Assembly: GCF_020447265.1 (NCBI RefSeq)
Contig: NZ_JAJADR010000006.1
Span: 1-64,000, forward strand
Length of the DNA: 64,000 nt
From: Hymenobacter lucidus
GTDB taxonomy: Bacteria > Bacteroidota > Bacteroidia > Cytophagales > Hymenobacteraceae
Direction: 5' to 3'
Shown here: one piece after another, positions 48,452 through 56,538 of the stretch
Layout: each line of letters begins with the position of its first letter
Position numbering within the stretch: the first letter of the stretch is position 1
Position numbers and translations under genes: made by a program
Notes under the pieces: generated by a model
The model's input: the letters and a program-made list of their open reading frames with translations, nothing else
Database searches by the model: none
What the model was told of the DNA's origin: nothing

Positions 48452-49696
48452 CTAGCTGGCCGGAACCGCCTCTGTTTTGGAATAAAGGCCCTTATCGAGC
48501 TTCTCGGCCACTACTTCGAAGGCTTTGATAGTTTGCTCCACGTCGCTGAGCGAATGTGCGGCCGTTGGAATCAGGCGGAGCATGATGACGCCCTTGGGAA
48601 CCACCGGATAGACCACGATAGAGCAGAAAATACCGTGATTCTCGCGCAAATCGAAGGTTATTTGGGTTGCGTCGGGAATCTGGCCGTTCAAAAACACGGG
48701 CGTTACCGGGGAAGTGGTAGTGCCGATGTTAAAGCCTTTTTCGCGCAAGCCGCTCTGCAGGGCCCGTACCACGGTCCAGAGGTTGTCTTTGAGCTCGGGC
48801 TGGGTGCGCAGCAGCTCCAGACGCTTGATGGCGCCCACGACGAGCGGCATGGGCAGGGATTTGGCGAAAATCTGGCTCCGCATGTTGTAGCGCAAATATT
48901 CAATTACGCTTTCCGGCCCGGCCACGAAGGCGCCGATGCTGGCCATGCTCTTGGCGAAGGTCGAAAAATAAAGGTCGATACCATCCTGTACGCCCTGTTC
49001 TTCGCCCGTTCCGGCGCCCGTAGCGCCCATCGTGCCGAAGCCGTGGGCATCATCGACGAACAAGCGGAACTCGTATTTCTCCTTCAAAGCCACCACGCCG
49101 CGCAGGTTGCCCTGGTTGCCCGACATGCCAAACACGCCCTCGGTAATGACCAGGATGCCGCCGCCGGTTTCGTCGGTGAGGCGCTTGGCCCGCTGCAGTT
49201 GCTTCTCCAGGCTCTCCATGTCGTTGTGGGTATACACGAAGCGCTTGCCCGCGTGCAGCCGCACCCCGTCGATGATGCAGGCGTGCGACTCGCCGTCGTA
49301 CACGATAACATCGTGGCGGTTGACCATGGCATCGATGATGGATACCACGCCCTGGTAGCCGAAGTTGAGCAGCATGCACTCGGGCTTCTGCACGAAATCA
49401 GCCAGCTCACTTTCCAGTTGCTCGTGTAGGTTGGAGTTGCCGCTCATCATGCGCGCGCCCATGGGCAGGGCCATACCGTACTGCGCTGCGCCCTCGGCAT
49501 CGGCCTTGCGCACTTCGGGGTGGTTGGCCAGGCCCAGATAGTTATTCAAGCTCCAGGTAAGAACCTCTTTGCCGCGAAAAATCATACGGGGCTCAATTTC
49601 GCCTTCCAGCTTAGGGAACGTGAAATAGCCGTGGGCGTAGTGCGAATGGCTGCCCAGTGGGCCGCGGTTCGCGGCAATCTTTTCGAAAAGATCCAC
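48452..49696 (-). CDS. Alpha-oxoamine synthase (serine palmitoyltransferase/KBL-like)
   Basis: A 414-residue fold-type I PLP enzyme that would condense an amino acid with an acyl thioester and lose CO2. Landmarks: SLNNYLGLANHPEV, GARMMSGNSNLHEQLE, YDGESHACIIDGVRLHAG, VDDAHGFGTMGATGAGTG, and the PLP lysine in YFSTFAKSMASIGAFVAG (about residue 245). The absence of bio or kbl neighbours and the Bacteroidota setting suggest sphingolipid or sulfonolipid (capnine) base synthesis, with serine or cysteate as substrate. Sequence alone does not decide. TAACTTTG (49771-49764, minus strand) is an exact -7 box. Confidence 0.85.
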   Translation of the reverse strand: MDLFEKIAANRGPLGSHSHYAHGYFTFPKLEGEIEPRMIFRGKEVLTWSLNNYLGLANHPEVRKADAEGAAQYGMALPMGARMMSGNSNLHEQLESELADFVQKPECMLLNFGYQGVVSIIDAMVNRHDVIVYDGESHACIIDGVRLHAGKRFVYTHNDMESLEKQLQRAKRLTDETGGGILVITEGVFGMSGNQGNLRGVVALKEKYEFRLFVDDAHGFGTMGATGAGTGEEQGVQDGIDLYFSTFAKSMASIGAFVAGPESVIEYLRYNMRSQIFAKSLPMPLVVGAIKRLELLRTQPELKDNLWTVVRALQSGLREKGFNIGTTTSPVTPVFLNGQIPDATQITFDLRENHGIFCSIVVYPVVPKGVIMLRLIPTAAHSLSDVEQTIKAFEVVAEKLDKGLYSKTEAVPAS

Positions 49697-49763
49697 GAGG
49701 GAATGGGTTAAATGTGAAAAGGAAACAGGCGGTCAGCTGGGGGCAGAACCTCCTGCTACTGTA

Positions 49764-49771
49764 CAAAGTTA
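49764..49771 (-). promoter_or_regulatory. TAnnTTTG promoter box for the AOS gene
   Basis: Minus strand TAACTTTG, about 68 bases before the ATG. A second exact box, TACTTTTG, lies 18 bases further upstream, so two start sites are possible. Confidence 0.5.
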
Positions 49772-49901
49772 TGGCAATCTGCAAAAGTAGCCCTAGCGGG
49801 CGTGGCATCCAACTACAGGATTTTTACCCCACCCGTTTTCCGGAGCCGGCAGAATGGCGTTTATTTGAGCCCGGAATTGCTTTATGCGTCTCTGTTTATT
49901 C

Positions 49902-50080
49902 TGTCATCCTGAATGGAGTGAAGTGGAGTGAAGGACTTCCTCACCTACTCCACAAAGCTTCTTTCGATGTGCTACGGCAGCTTTTGCAAACAGCCGATAT
50001 TCCATCAAGATAAGCTTAGTGCGTTGAATCAACCTTGTCACTTAGGAGAGGAAGGTTCTTCGCAAGGGCTCAGGATGACA
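49902..50080. repeat. Palindromic interspersed element, degraded copy
   Basis: The stretch begins TGTCATCCTGAATGGAGTG and ends GGGCTCAGGATGACA, so its ends are inverted (TGTCATCCTGA / TCAGGATGACA, 11 bp exact). Further in, GAAGGACTTC on the left mirrors GAAGGTTCTTC on the right loosely. It resembles the element at 62775-62880. It fills most of the 435-bp gap between the AOS gene and accC; nothing else is seen there apart from the promoter boxes. Confidence 0.75.
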
Positions 50081-50131
50081 GTATAAACACAATAACAACC
50101 TCCCCACCTCACGCCTCTCCACTCCCACCTG

Positions 50132-51637
50132 ATGAAAGAAATCAAAAAGCTGCTGGTTGCTAACCGTGGCGAAATTGCCCTGCGCGTGCTGCGCTCGGCC
50201 AAGGAAATGGGTCTGCAGACCGTGGCCATCTACTCGGAAGCCGACCGCAACGCGCTGCACGTACGCTACGCCGACGAGGCCGTGTGCGTGGGCGGGCCGC
50301 AGTCGTCGGAAAGCTATTTGCGCGGCGACGCCATCCTGGAAGTGTGCCGCCGCCTGGGCGTCGATGCCATTCACCCCGGCTACGGCTTTTTGTCGGAAAA
50401 CGCGGAATTTGCCCGCATGGTAACGGAAGCAGGGCTGATTTTCGTGGGGCCCTCGCCCGAGGCCATGAATATTATGGGTGATAAGCTCTCGGCCAAGCAG
50501 GCCGTGAAGGCCTACAACATCCCGCTGGTGCCCGGCACCGACGAGGCCATCAGCGACGTGGAGGAAGCCAAGCGCATTGCCGCCGAAGTCGGCTTCCCGA
50601 TTCTGATCAAGGCGTCGGCCGGCGGGGGCGGCAAGGGCATGCGCATCGTGAATAACGCCGAGGAATTTGAGGAGCAGATGCAGCTGGCCATTAACGAAGC
50701 CACCTCCGCCTTTGGCGACGGCTCGGTGTTCATCGAGAAGTTCGTGACCGGCCCGCGCCACATCGAAATTCAGGTGCTGGGCGATGAGCACGGCAACATC
50801 GTGCACCTATTTGAGCGGGAATGCTCGATTCAGCGCCGGCACCAGAAGGTGATTGAAGAGGCCCCCTCGGCGGTGCTCACGCCCGAGCTGCGCGCCGAAA
50901 TGGGCCGCTGCGCCGTGGACGTGGCCCGGGCCTGCAACTACACCGGGGCCGGCACCGTGGAGTTTCTGCTCGACGAGCACCGCAACTTCTACTTCCTGGA
51001 GATGAACACCCGCCTGCAGGTGGAGCACCCCGTAACTGAGCAAATCACCGGCCTCGACCTGGTGAAGGAGCAGATTCGGGTGGCGCAGGGCCTGCCGCTG
51101 GCTTTCACCCAGGACGAGCTGACCATCACGGGCCACGCCTTGGAGCTGCGCGTGTACGCCGAAGACCCGCAGAACAACTTCCTGCCCGATATCGGGACGC
51201 TGACCACCTACGTGCGCCCCCAAGGCCCGGGCGTGCGCGTGGATGACGGCTTTGAGCAGGGCATGGACATTCCGATCTACTACGACCCGATGATTGCCAA
51301 GCTCGTCACCTTCGGTAAGGACCGCACCGAGGCCATCGGGCGGATGCTGCGCGCCATCGACGAGTATAAAATCACCGGCATCCAGACCACCTTGCCTTTC
51401 GGCCGCTACGTGCTCCAGCACCCGGCCTTCGTCAGCGGCGACTTCGACACGAACTTCGTGCGCGACCATTTCACCCCCGCCGACCTCGACGCGAAGCCCG
51501 ACGAAACCACCGCCAAGCTTGCCGCCGTGCTCACGGCCATGCTCATGAGCGAAAAGAAAGCTCCGGTAGCGGCTGGTGATGCGCCGGCTACGGCTACGGG
51601 CTCCAACTGGAAGCGGAACCGGCTGGGGGTTCGGTAG
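50132..51637 (+). CDS. accC: Acetyl-CoA carboxylase, biotin carboxylase subunit
   Basis: AccC carboxylates the biotin of AccB with ATP and bicarbonate, the first step of fatty-acid synthesis. The 501 residues hold the biotin-carboxylase N-terminal domain (LLVANRGEIALRVLRSAKEM), the ATP-grasp core (IKASAGGGGKGMRIV, EKFVTGPRHIEIQVLGDEHG, FLEMNTRLQVEHPVTE) and the C-terminal domain (GHALELRVYAEDP). A 45-residue Ala/Pro-rich tail ends NWKRNRLGVR. No accB sits beside it. The ATG at 50132 follows a C-rich, SD-less leader. Confidence 0.96.
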   Translation: MKEIKKLLVANRGEIALRVLRSAKEMGLQTVAIYSEADRNALHVRYADEAVCVGGPQSSESYLRGDAILEVCRRLGVDAIHPGYGFLSENAEFARMVTEAGLIFVGPSPEAMNIMGDKLSAKQAVKAYNIPLVPGTDEAISDVEEAKRIAAEVGFPILIKASAGGGGKGMRIVNNAEEFEEQMQLAINEATSAFGDGSVFIEKFVTGPRHIEIQVLGDEHGNIVHLFERECSIQRRHQKVIEEAPSAVLTPELRAEMGRCAVDVARACNYTGAGTVEFLLDEHRNFYFLEMNTRLQVEHPVTEQITGLDLVKEQIRVAQGLPLAFTQDELTITGHALELRVYAEDPQNNFLPDIGTLTTYVRPQGPGVRVDDGFEQGMDIPIYYDPMIAKLVTFGKDRTEAIGRMLRAIDEYKITGIQTTLPFGRYVLQHPAFVSGDFDTNFVRDHFTPADLDAKPDETTAKLAAVLTAMLMSEKKAPVAAGDAPATATGSNWKRNRLGVR

Positions 51638-51661
51638 GAAGTTTGGTTTTTGTATAGACTT

Positions 51662-51695
51662 AAAAAGCCCGGCTGGTTGGCCGGGCTTTTCTTTT
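51662..51695 (+). terminator. Rho-independent terminator after accC
   Basis: AAAAGCCCGGC and GCCGGGCTTTT form a perfect 11-bp stem with a 6-base loop, followed by CTTTTG. Confidence 0.92.
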
Positions 51696-51736
51696 GGGTT
51701 GAATCGTAAGCTTATTCACTACACATTCAGGACGCA

Positions 51737-52189
51737 ATGAGAATAAAAATCATCCGGGTGTTCTTTATTATTGGTTGCCTCGGCTTCTTTCAGTGTCAGG
51801 AGGATAAATTTTCTTTCTATAAAGACCCGATGCAGGCCCACGATGTCTGGAGACTTCCACTTATTGAGCCCCATCAACTAATCACCGCGTATTGCTGCGA
51901 GGGCTGGAACTTCCAAGAAAAGGAGTTTTCAAAATCATTTAGCGCCGACTCCATAAACCTTGACAATAACTATGTTCTGTTTTGGAGCGGAGCAGAGAAT
52001 TATGGCTTGCTAGATATAAAAAGAAAGACCGTCAGCCAGTTTGGCACTTACCAGCAGTTTGCGGACTCTGTTAAGTTAAAGGGAATTACCAAAAAGCTCT
52101 ACTGTACGAAAACAGTTTATGCCAACTGGCGCGAGACCGGGCAGCTTCCTTGGGCAGAAGAAATTTTGACCGCACAAGTCTTCGATTAG
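51737..52189 (+). CDS. Small predicted lipoprotein or secreted protein
   Basis: A 150-residue protein with a basic, hydrophobic start (MRIKIIRVFFIIGCLGFFQC). Cys20 in GFFQC may be lipidated, although Gln before Cys is not ideal. The rest contains paired Cys (YCCEGWNF) and many aromatic residues and matches no family I know. GC content is lower than in the flanking genes, hinting at recent arrival. No partner is evident. Confidence 0.6.
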   Translation: MRIKIIRVFFIIGCLGFFQCQEDKFSFYKDPMQAHDVWRLPLIEPHQLITAYCCEGWNFQEKEFSKSFSADSINLDNNYVLFWSGAENYGLLDIKRKTVSQFGTYQQFADSVKLKGITKKLYCTKTVYANWRETGQLPWAEEILTAQVFD

Positions 52190-52324
52190 AGCAGGGTACT
52201 TGCCTTCCCCGACATTCACTCGGCATAGCCGAGCAACTACACCGGAGATAAGGCTACATACAATACGCAGCCGGGAGCCTCGTTGCATCCTTCAAATATT
52301 TCTTCCACTACTTCTTCTACCCTT

Positions 52325-52804
52325 ATGACAAACAGAAACCAATTATTCGTGGGCTTGCTGCTGGCCGGGCTGATGCAGGGTTCTGCAATGGCGCAGTCGG
52401 TGGAGCAGTCGAAGGCCGAGGCGGGCACCGCTACCGTCCACTTTTATCAGGGCAAGGCGTATGGGCTGTTTTACATCAAATACCGGGTGTATGCCAACGG
52501 GCAGCTGGTGTGCAAGCTGGGCCGCAACAGCCACTGCCAGGTAGAGCTGCCGGCGGGGGCCACCACTTTCACCGCCAATACGGCCCTGACCAAGCCGGCC
52601 ATGTTCACGTTCGGCTCGAAGCCGGCCTTGCCCCTGACGCTGGAAGCGGGCAAAAGCTACTACCTGCAGGGCGACTTGGCCGCGGCCGGGGCCCGCACGG
52701 CCGGGGTTTCCTACGGCTTCTCGGAAGTAGTGCCCAATGCCAGTAAGCTGGCCCAGATAAGCCAATCCAAACCCGTGCAGCCCCTGGCCCTCACAAGCCG
52801 GTAA
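52325..52804 (+). CDS. Secreted DUF2846-like protein
   Basis: A 159-residue protein with a signal peptide (LFVGLLLAGLMQGSAMAQ). The mature part resembles DUF2846: ATVHFYQGKAYGLFYIKYRV, VYANGQLVCKL, CQVELPAGATTFTA and KSYYLQGDL, a beta-sandwich in which a short peptide-like turn is displayed. Function unknown; related proteins are envelope lipoproteins. ATG at 52325 is chosen because the upstream reading (from 52283) puts polar residues before the signal sequence. Confidence 0.72.
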   Translation: MTNRNQLFVGLLLAGLMQGSAMAQSVEQSKAEAGTATVHFYQGKAYGLFYIKYRVYANGQLVCKLGRNSHCQVELPAGATTFTANTALTKPAMFTFGSKPALPLTLEAGKSYYLQGDLAAAGARTAGVSYGFSEVVPNASKLAQISQSKPVQPLALTSR

Positions 52805-52849
52805 CCCCGGCCAATAACAACCTGCTGCCCGTTCGACTCATTATCATGC

Positions 52850-52882
52850 CAAGGCCCCTGGAGCTATGTTTCAGGGGCCTTG
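52850..52882 (+). terminator. Possible terminator hairpin
   Basis: CAAGGCCCCTG and CAGGGGCCTTG make a perfect 11-bp stem around 11 bases. The following sequence TGTGTCC lacks a T-run, so termination is uncertain. Confidence 0.5.
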
Positions 52883-53070
52883 TGTGTCCTTAGGAAACAC
52901 AGGTGAGGGTTTGGTAGAGTAACCCGGCGGTAGAATCATAAAACTTGCTCCGCCGTGTGTGCCATTGGGCCGAAGCCGGCATCAGGAAACAGTCCACCCC
53001 GCTCGGCGTGGCGGCGTTAAGCAGGTCCTCTCGCTTCCTTACCTTTATCTTCGCTACTCCTCGCCTACCT

Positions 53071-53733
53071 ATGAGCAACCTGCCCAAACCCCAACCCTGC
53101 GGCCAGAACTGGCTGGCCATGCAGCCCACTGCCAACGGCCGCCGGTGCGGGCAGTGCGAAAAGGAGATTTACGACTTCTCGGCCATGTCGTGGCCCGCCA
53201 TAGCCCGCACCCAGGCCGCCCACGGCAACGCGCTGTGCGGCATGTATGCGCCCGAGCAGCTGGCGCACTGGGGCCAGACGCCACCCGCCAGTGCCTGCGC
53301 CCGGCTGGCAGCGGCCACGAGTATAGCGCTGGCGCTGGCCGCTATTCCGGCCGCGGCCCAGGTGGTGCCCCCCACCCGGCTCACGCTCAGCGGCACGGTC
53401 ACGATGCTTTCCCCGAAGGGTAAGCCCAAGCCGCTGCCCTTTGCTACGGTGCTGCTGGCGGGCACCAGTACGGGCGTATCGACCGACGAGCGGGGCTACT
53501 ACGAGCTACCCGTGCCCGATGACGTAGCCACGCCCACGCTGGTTTTCAGCAGTATCGGCTTCGAGAATGTGGAATGGGCAGTGCCGGCCGCCAGCCAGGG
53601 CGTAGTGCAGCACGATGCCCAACTGGCCATCAACCCCAATAGCGCCCTGAGCGTATTTTCGGTGCGCAAGCCAACCGCTGTTGAGCGAACCAAGTGGACG
53701 CTGCGCCGGTGGCTGGGACGGCAGCCGCAGTAG
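53071..53733 (+). CDS. Membrane protein with Cys-motif and carboxypeptidase-regulatory-like domain
   Basis: A 220-residue protein in three parts. Residues 1-60 hold the Bacteroidota-typical motif C-G-x-N-W-x-x-M...G-R-R-C-G-x-C-E-K-x-I-Y-D-F-S, probably a small zinc-binding unit in the cytoplasm. One membrane helix follows (about 83-102, ATSIALALAAIPAAAQVV). Residues about 110-185 form a carboxypeptidase-regulatory-like sandwich (TLSGTVTMLS, FATVLLAGTSTGVSTDERGYYELPV, a run split here). Likely an envelope protein with a DNA- or protein-binding cytoplasmic tip. ATG at 53071 follows a T/C-rich leader. Confidence 0.75.
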   Translation: MSNLPKPQPCGQNWLAMQPTANGRRCGQCEKEIYDFSAMSWPAIARTQAAHGNALCGMYAPEQLAHWGQTPPASACARLAAATSIALALAAIPAAAQVVPPTRLTLSGTVTMLSPKGKPKPLPFATVLLAGTSTGVSTDERGYYELPVPDDVATPTLVFSSIGFENVEWAVPAASQGVVQHDAQLAINPNSALSVFSVRKPTAVERTKWTLRRWLGRQPQ

Positions 53734-54015
53734 CTGGCTTCTTTCCTGAATAGCCGCCCTGTCGCGCCAGCGGCAACCCGCAACCGCGCCGCCCGGGTTT
53801 CTTTGGGCGGCGTGCTCGTTCTGCTATGGCAGGCGGCACCTCCCGGCGTGGCGCGTTATACATTACGCGGTGCTAAATCGGCGCCAGTGCAGGCATTCTG
53901 GCCGGCGCCCGGCCCCAGCAGCCAGCCCGGGCCCGAACGGTTCCGGCTCTTTTACGTTACCAGAGCCCACATCCTTTTTGTATCTATACTTTCCCATTCG
54001 GTCCTAAGTGCTTCC

Positions 54016-55764
54016 ATGCTCCCTTTTCCTTCTTCCGAAGACGCGTTATCCGATGAAGCCTTAGCAGCTCACCTGTTTCCGAACGGCGGCGAAATGGGGG
54101 CCCGCATCCGGGCCCTGGACTGGTCGGCAACCCGACTTGGGGCAATGCGCACCTGGCCGCAAAGCCTGCGCACGGCGGTCAGCATCATGCTGGGCTCCCG
54201 CTTTCCGATGATGGTGCACTGGGGCCCCGAGCTGGTGCACTTCTACAACGATGGGTACGCCACCATCATGCAAAGCAAGCACCCCGGCGCGCTGGGCCAG
54301 CCCGCCGAGCCCTGGTGGCAGGAGATGTGGCCGTTTCTGCTCACCATCTTCGAGCCCGTGCGGACGGGGCAGACCACCTATTTCGAAAACGGGCTGGTGC
54401 TCCCCAACCGCCGGGGCTTCGTGGAAGAGGCCTACTTCACCTTCTCCCACAGCCCGATCTACGACGAGTCTGGCACGGTTGGGGGCATCTTCGTGACGGC
54501 CCTGGAAACGACTACCACCGTGCTGCAGCAGCGCCGCCTGGCCTTGCTCACCCACCTGACGGCCCAAACCGCCCTGTCGGCATTGCCCGCCGAGGCCGCC
54601 CAACACATCATTGCCGCGCTGGCCACTAATGCTGCCGACATTCCCTTTGCCCTGCTCTATACCCACGAGCAAAACGCCCCGGAGGCCCAGCTGCGCGCCT
54701 GGTTTGGCCTGCCCGCCGGCGAGCCAGCCGCCCCGGCTACGCTGCCGGCCGCTCCGGCTGCCCCGGCCCAGGGCTGGCCACTGACCGAGGTAATCCAATC
54801 GGGTGCGCCGCTGCTGGTTGAAAGCCTGGCCGAGCGGTTTAGCCTCTGGCCCATCGGCACGTGGGCGGAGCCGCCCACACAGGCTTTGCTCCTGCCGCTG
54901 CAGGCCGGCCCTACCAGCACGGGCACAACCAACATTCTGATTGTGGGCCTGAGTGCCCGCCGGCCGCTGGATGAGGCCTACCACACCTTTTTCGACCTGG
55001 TGGCCGACTATGCCGGCCGGGCGCTGGCGCGGGCCACTGCCACGCACGATGCCCAACGCCTCAACCAGGCCCTGCGCGAGGCCAACACCTCCCTGGACTC
55101 CTTCGTGCACATCGTGGCGCACGACCTGAAAGGACCGGCCACGAACTTGCGGAGCCTGCTGGACGTGTACCGCGAAGAAGCTCCTGGCCCGACCAAAGAC
55201 CACGTTCTGACGCTGCTGGACCAAGAAATAGACCGGCTGACGGGCACCGTACAGGGGCTGCTGCAGGTGGTGCACGCCCAGCACGGGGCGGCGGCCCCGG
55301 CCACGGAAACAGTGGCCTTCGCCGACGTATTTGCCACGGTGCAGGCCGAAGTTGCCGAGCTGCTGCACCAGCAGCAGGGCCGGCTCACGGCCGACTTTCA
55401 CGCGGCGCCCCGCACGCTCTACCCGCGCATCTATCTGGAAAGTATTCTGAAAAATCTGGTGCACAACGCCCTCAAGTACCGGGCCGCCGACCGGGCGCCG
55501 GTGATTCAGCTGCACACCCGCCGGCAGGGCCGGGAGGTGGTGCTCACCGTGGCCGACAACGGGCGCGGCATCGACCTGCCCCGGGACCGGGCCCGCCTGT
55601 TTCAGCCCTTCACCCGCCTGACGGCCGAGGGCGAAGGCGCGGGGCTGGGCCTGCACATGATTCAATCCATTATCCACCAGCGCGGCGGTACGCTGGGCGT
55701 CAGTAGCATCCCCGACGTGGGCACGACCTTCACCGTGACCCTGCCCGAAGCAGGCCCGGCGTGA
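54016..55764 (+). CDS. PAS/GAF sensor histidine kinase
   Basis: A 582-residue soluble kinase. Residues about 20-170 are a PAS-type sensor region with the common block LDWSATRLGAMRTWPQSLRT, FPMMVHWGPELVHFYNDGY and GGIFVTALETT. Residues about 185-345 look like a GAF domain. HisKA holds the phospho-acceptor His369 (IVAHDLKGPATN). The HATPase domain has N box NLVHNALKYRA, G1 VADNGRGID, and G2 GAGLGLHMI. No transmembrane helix and no response regulator gene beside it, so it is an orphan. The ATG at 54016 excludes a long unrelated upstream extension. Confidence 0.9.
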   Translation: MLPFPSSEDALSDEALAAHLFPNGGEMGARIRALDWSATRLGAMRTWPQSLRTAVSIMLGSRFPMMVHWGPELVHFYNDGYATIMQSKHPGALGQPAEPWWQEMWPFLLTIFEPVRTGQTTYFENGLVLPNRRGFVEEAYFTFSHSPIYDESGTVGGIFVTALETTTTVLQQRRLALLTHLTAQTALSALPAEAAQHIIAALATNAADIPFALLYTHEQNAPEAQLRAWFGLPAGEPAAPATLPAAPAAPAQGWPLTEVIQSGAPLLVESLAERFSLWPIGTWAEPPTQALLLPLQAGPTSTGTTNILIVGLSARRPLDEAYHTFFDLVADYAGRALARATATHDAQRLNQALREANTSLDSFVHIVAHDLKGPATNLRSLLDVYREEAPGPTKDHVLTLLDQEIDRLTGTVQGLLQVVHAQHGAAAPATETVAFADVFATVQAEVAELLHQQQGRLTADFHAAPRTLYPRIYLESILKNLVHNALKYRAADRAPVIQLHTRRQGREVVLTVADNGRGIDLPRDRARLFQPFTRLTAEGEGAGLGLHMIQSIIHQRGGTLGVSSIPDVGTTFTVTLPEAGPA

Positions 55765-56538
55765 GTGGCGTCTCCCCCGCCGCCGGGCTTATAGCACCGC
55801 CGCTGGATTAAGCAAAAGCCCTGGCAGTGGTCAATGAAGTACCCGCTATGAGCCCGGCCAGAGACAAGACGCACAGCAACTACCGTGGCATTTATTCATA
55901 ACGGCAAGGAATTGTCCCCCTGCATCGTATCCCGAATACGCCATGCGCTGGGTCTGAAGCTGGCCAACCCCACCACTAAGAAACAGTGCCCTGCGCTTTA
56001 TTGGCAGTAGGGTCGGGGTTGGTAGGGCAACTATAGATACAGCAGTTGCCAGTTATAAGAATTACAGAGCATCTTACTTTCCCGACCAGGCAAAGGTCCG
56101 GGCCGCCCACTGGCCTAGCCGCAATGGCTGACGAAACGCAGGGGAGTGAAACCGGTAATCTATTTTCAACTCTACCGCTGAGGCCATTGCAGCCGATGAC
56201 GATGCGGTGCGCTACCACGCCTGGCTTATCGGCTGGCTACAGTGGCCCGCCTGGCCCCTGCCTGCCCCCGACGCACCCGCTGGCACCTGCTGCAGGCTCG
56301 CCTTGCGGTCCTAGAGGCCGCTACCTTGGCGGTATGCTGACCATACCAACCGTTACGCCATAAGCAACAGCGGCCCCGAGCGTAGCGGGCGGCGGCGGGC
56401 GGCGGCGGGGACAGCGCAACCTGGGTAGCGCGAGTAACCCGGCTTGCGCTACGGCATTTCCGGCTAATAGCTCATATTGCAAGCTGAACTGCCGGCCGCT
56501 CATTCCGCCTATTACTACCATCTTATTCAACCTTTCGA
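55765..56538. other. 774-bp gap with possible coding remnants
   Basis: No complete gene is supported. Two stretches read like protein but are broken. One at about 55890-56010 reads NGKELSPCIVSRIRHALG and continues to a stop. Another at about 56180-56300 reads EAIAADDDAVRYHAWLIGW, then runs into a stop after CRLALRS. Neither has a proper start or a recognised family. The last 150 bases are GC-rich and precede the large unknown gene. Confidence 0.4.

Noticed and set aside
54061..55677. A 538-codon open frame opposite the second histidine kinase
   Set aside because: Antisense shadow with Gly/Arg/Gln-rich composition and no recognisable domain.
55976..56363. Open frames of 80 and 105 codons before the large unknown gene
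   Set aside because: No start context, no family match and overlap of each other on opposite strands.
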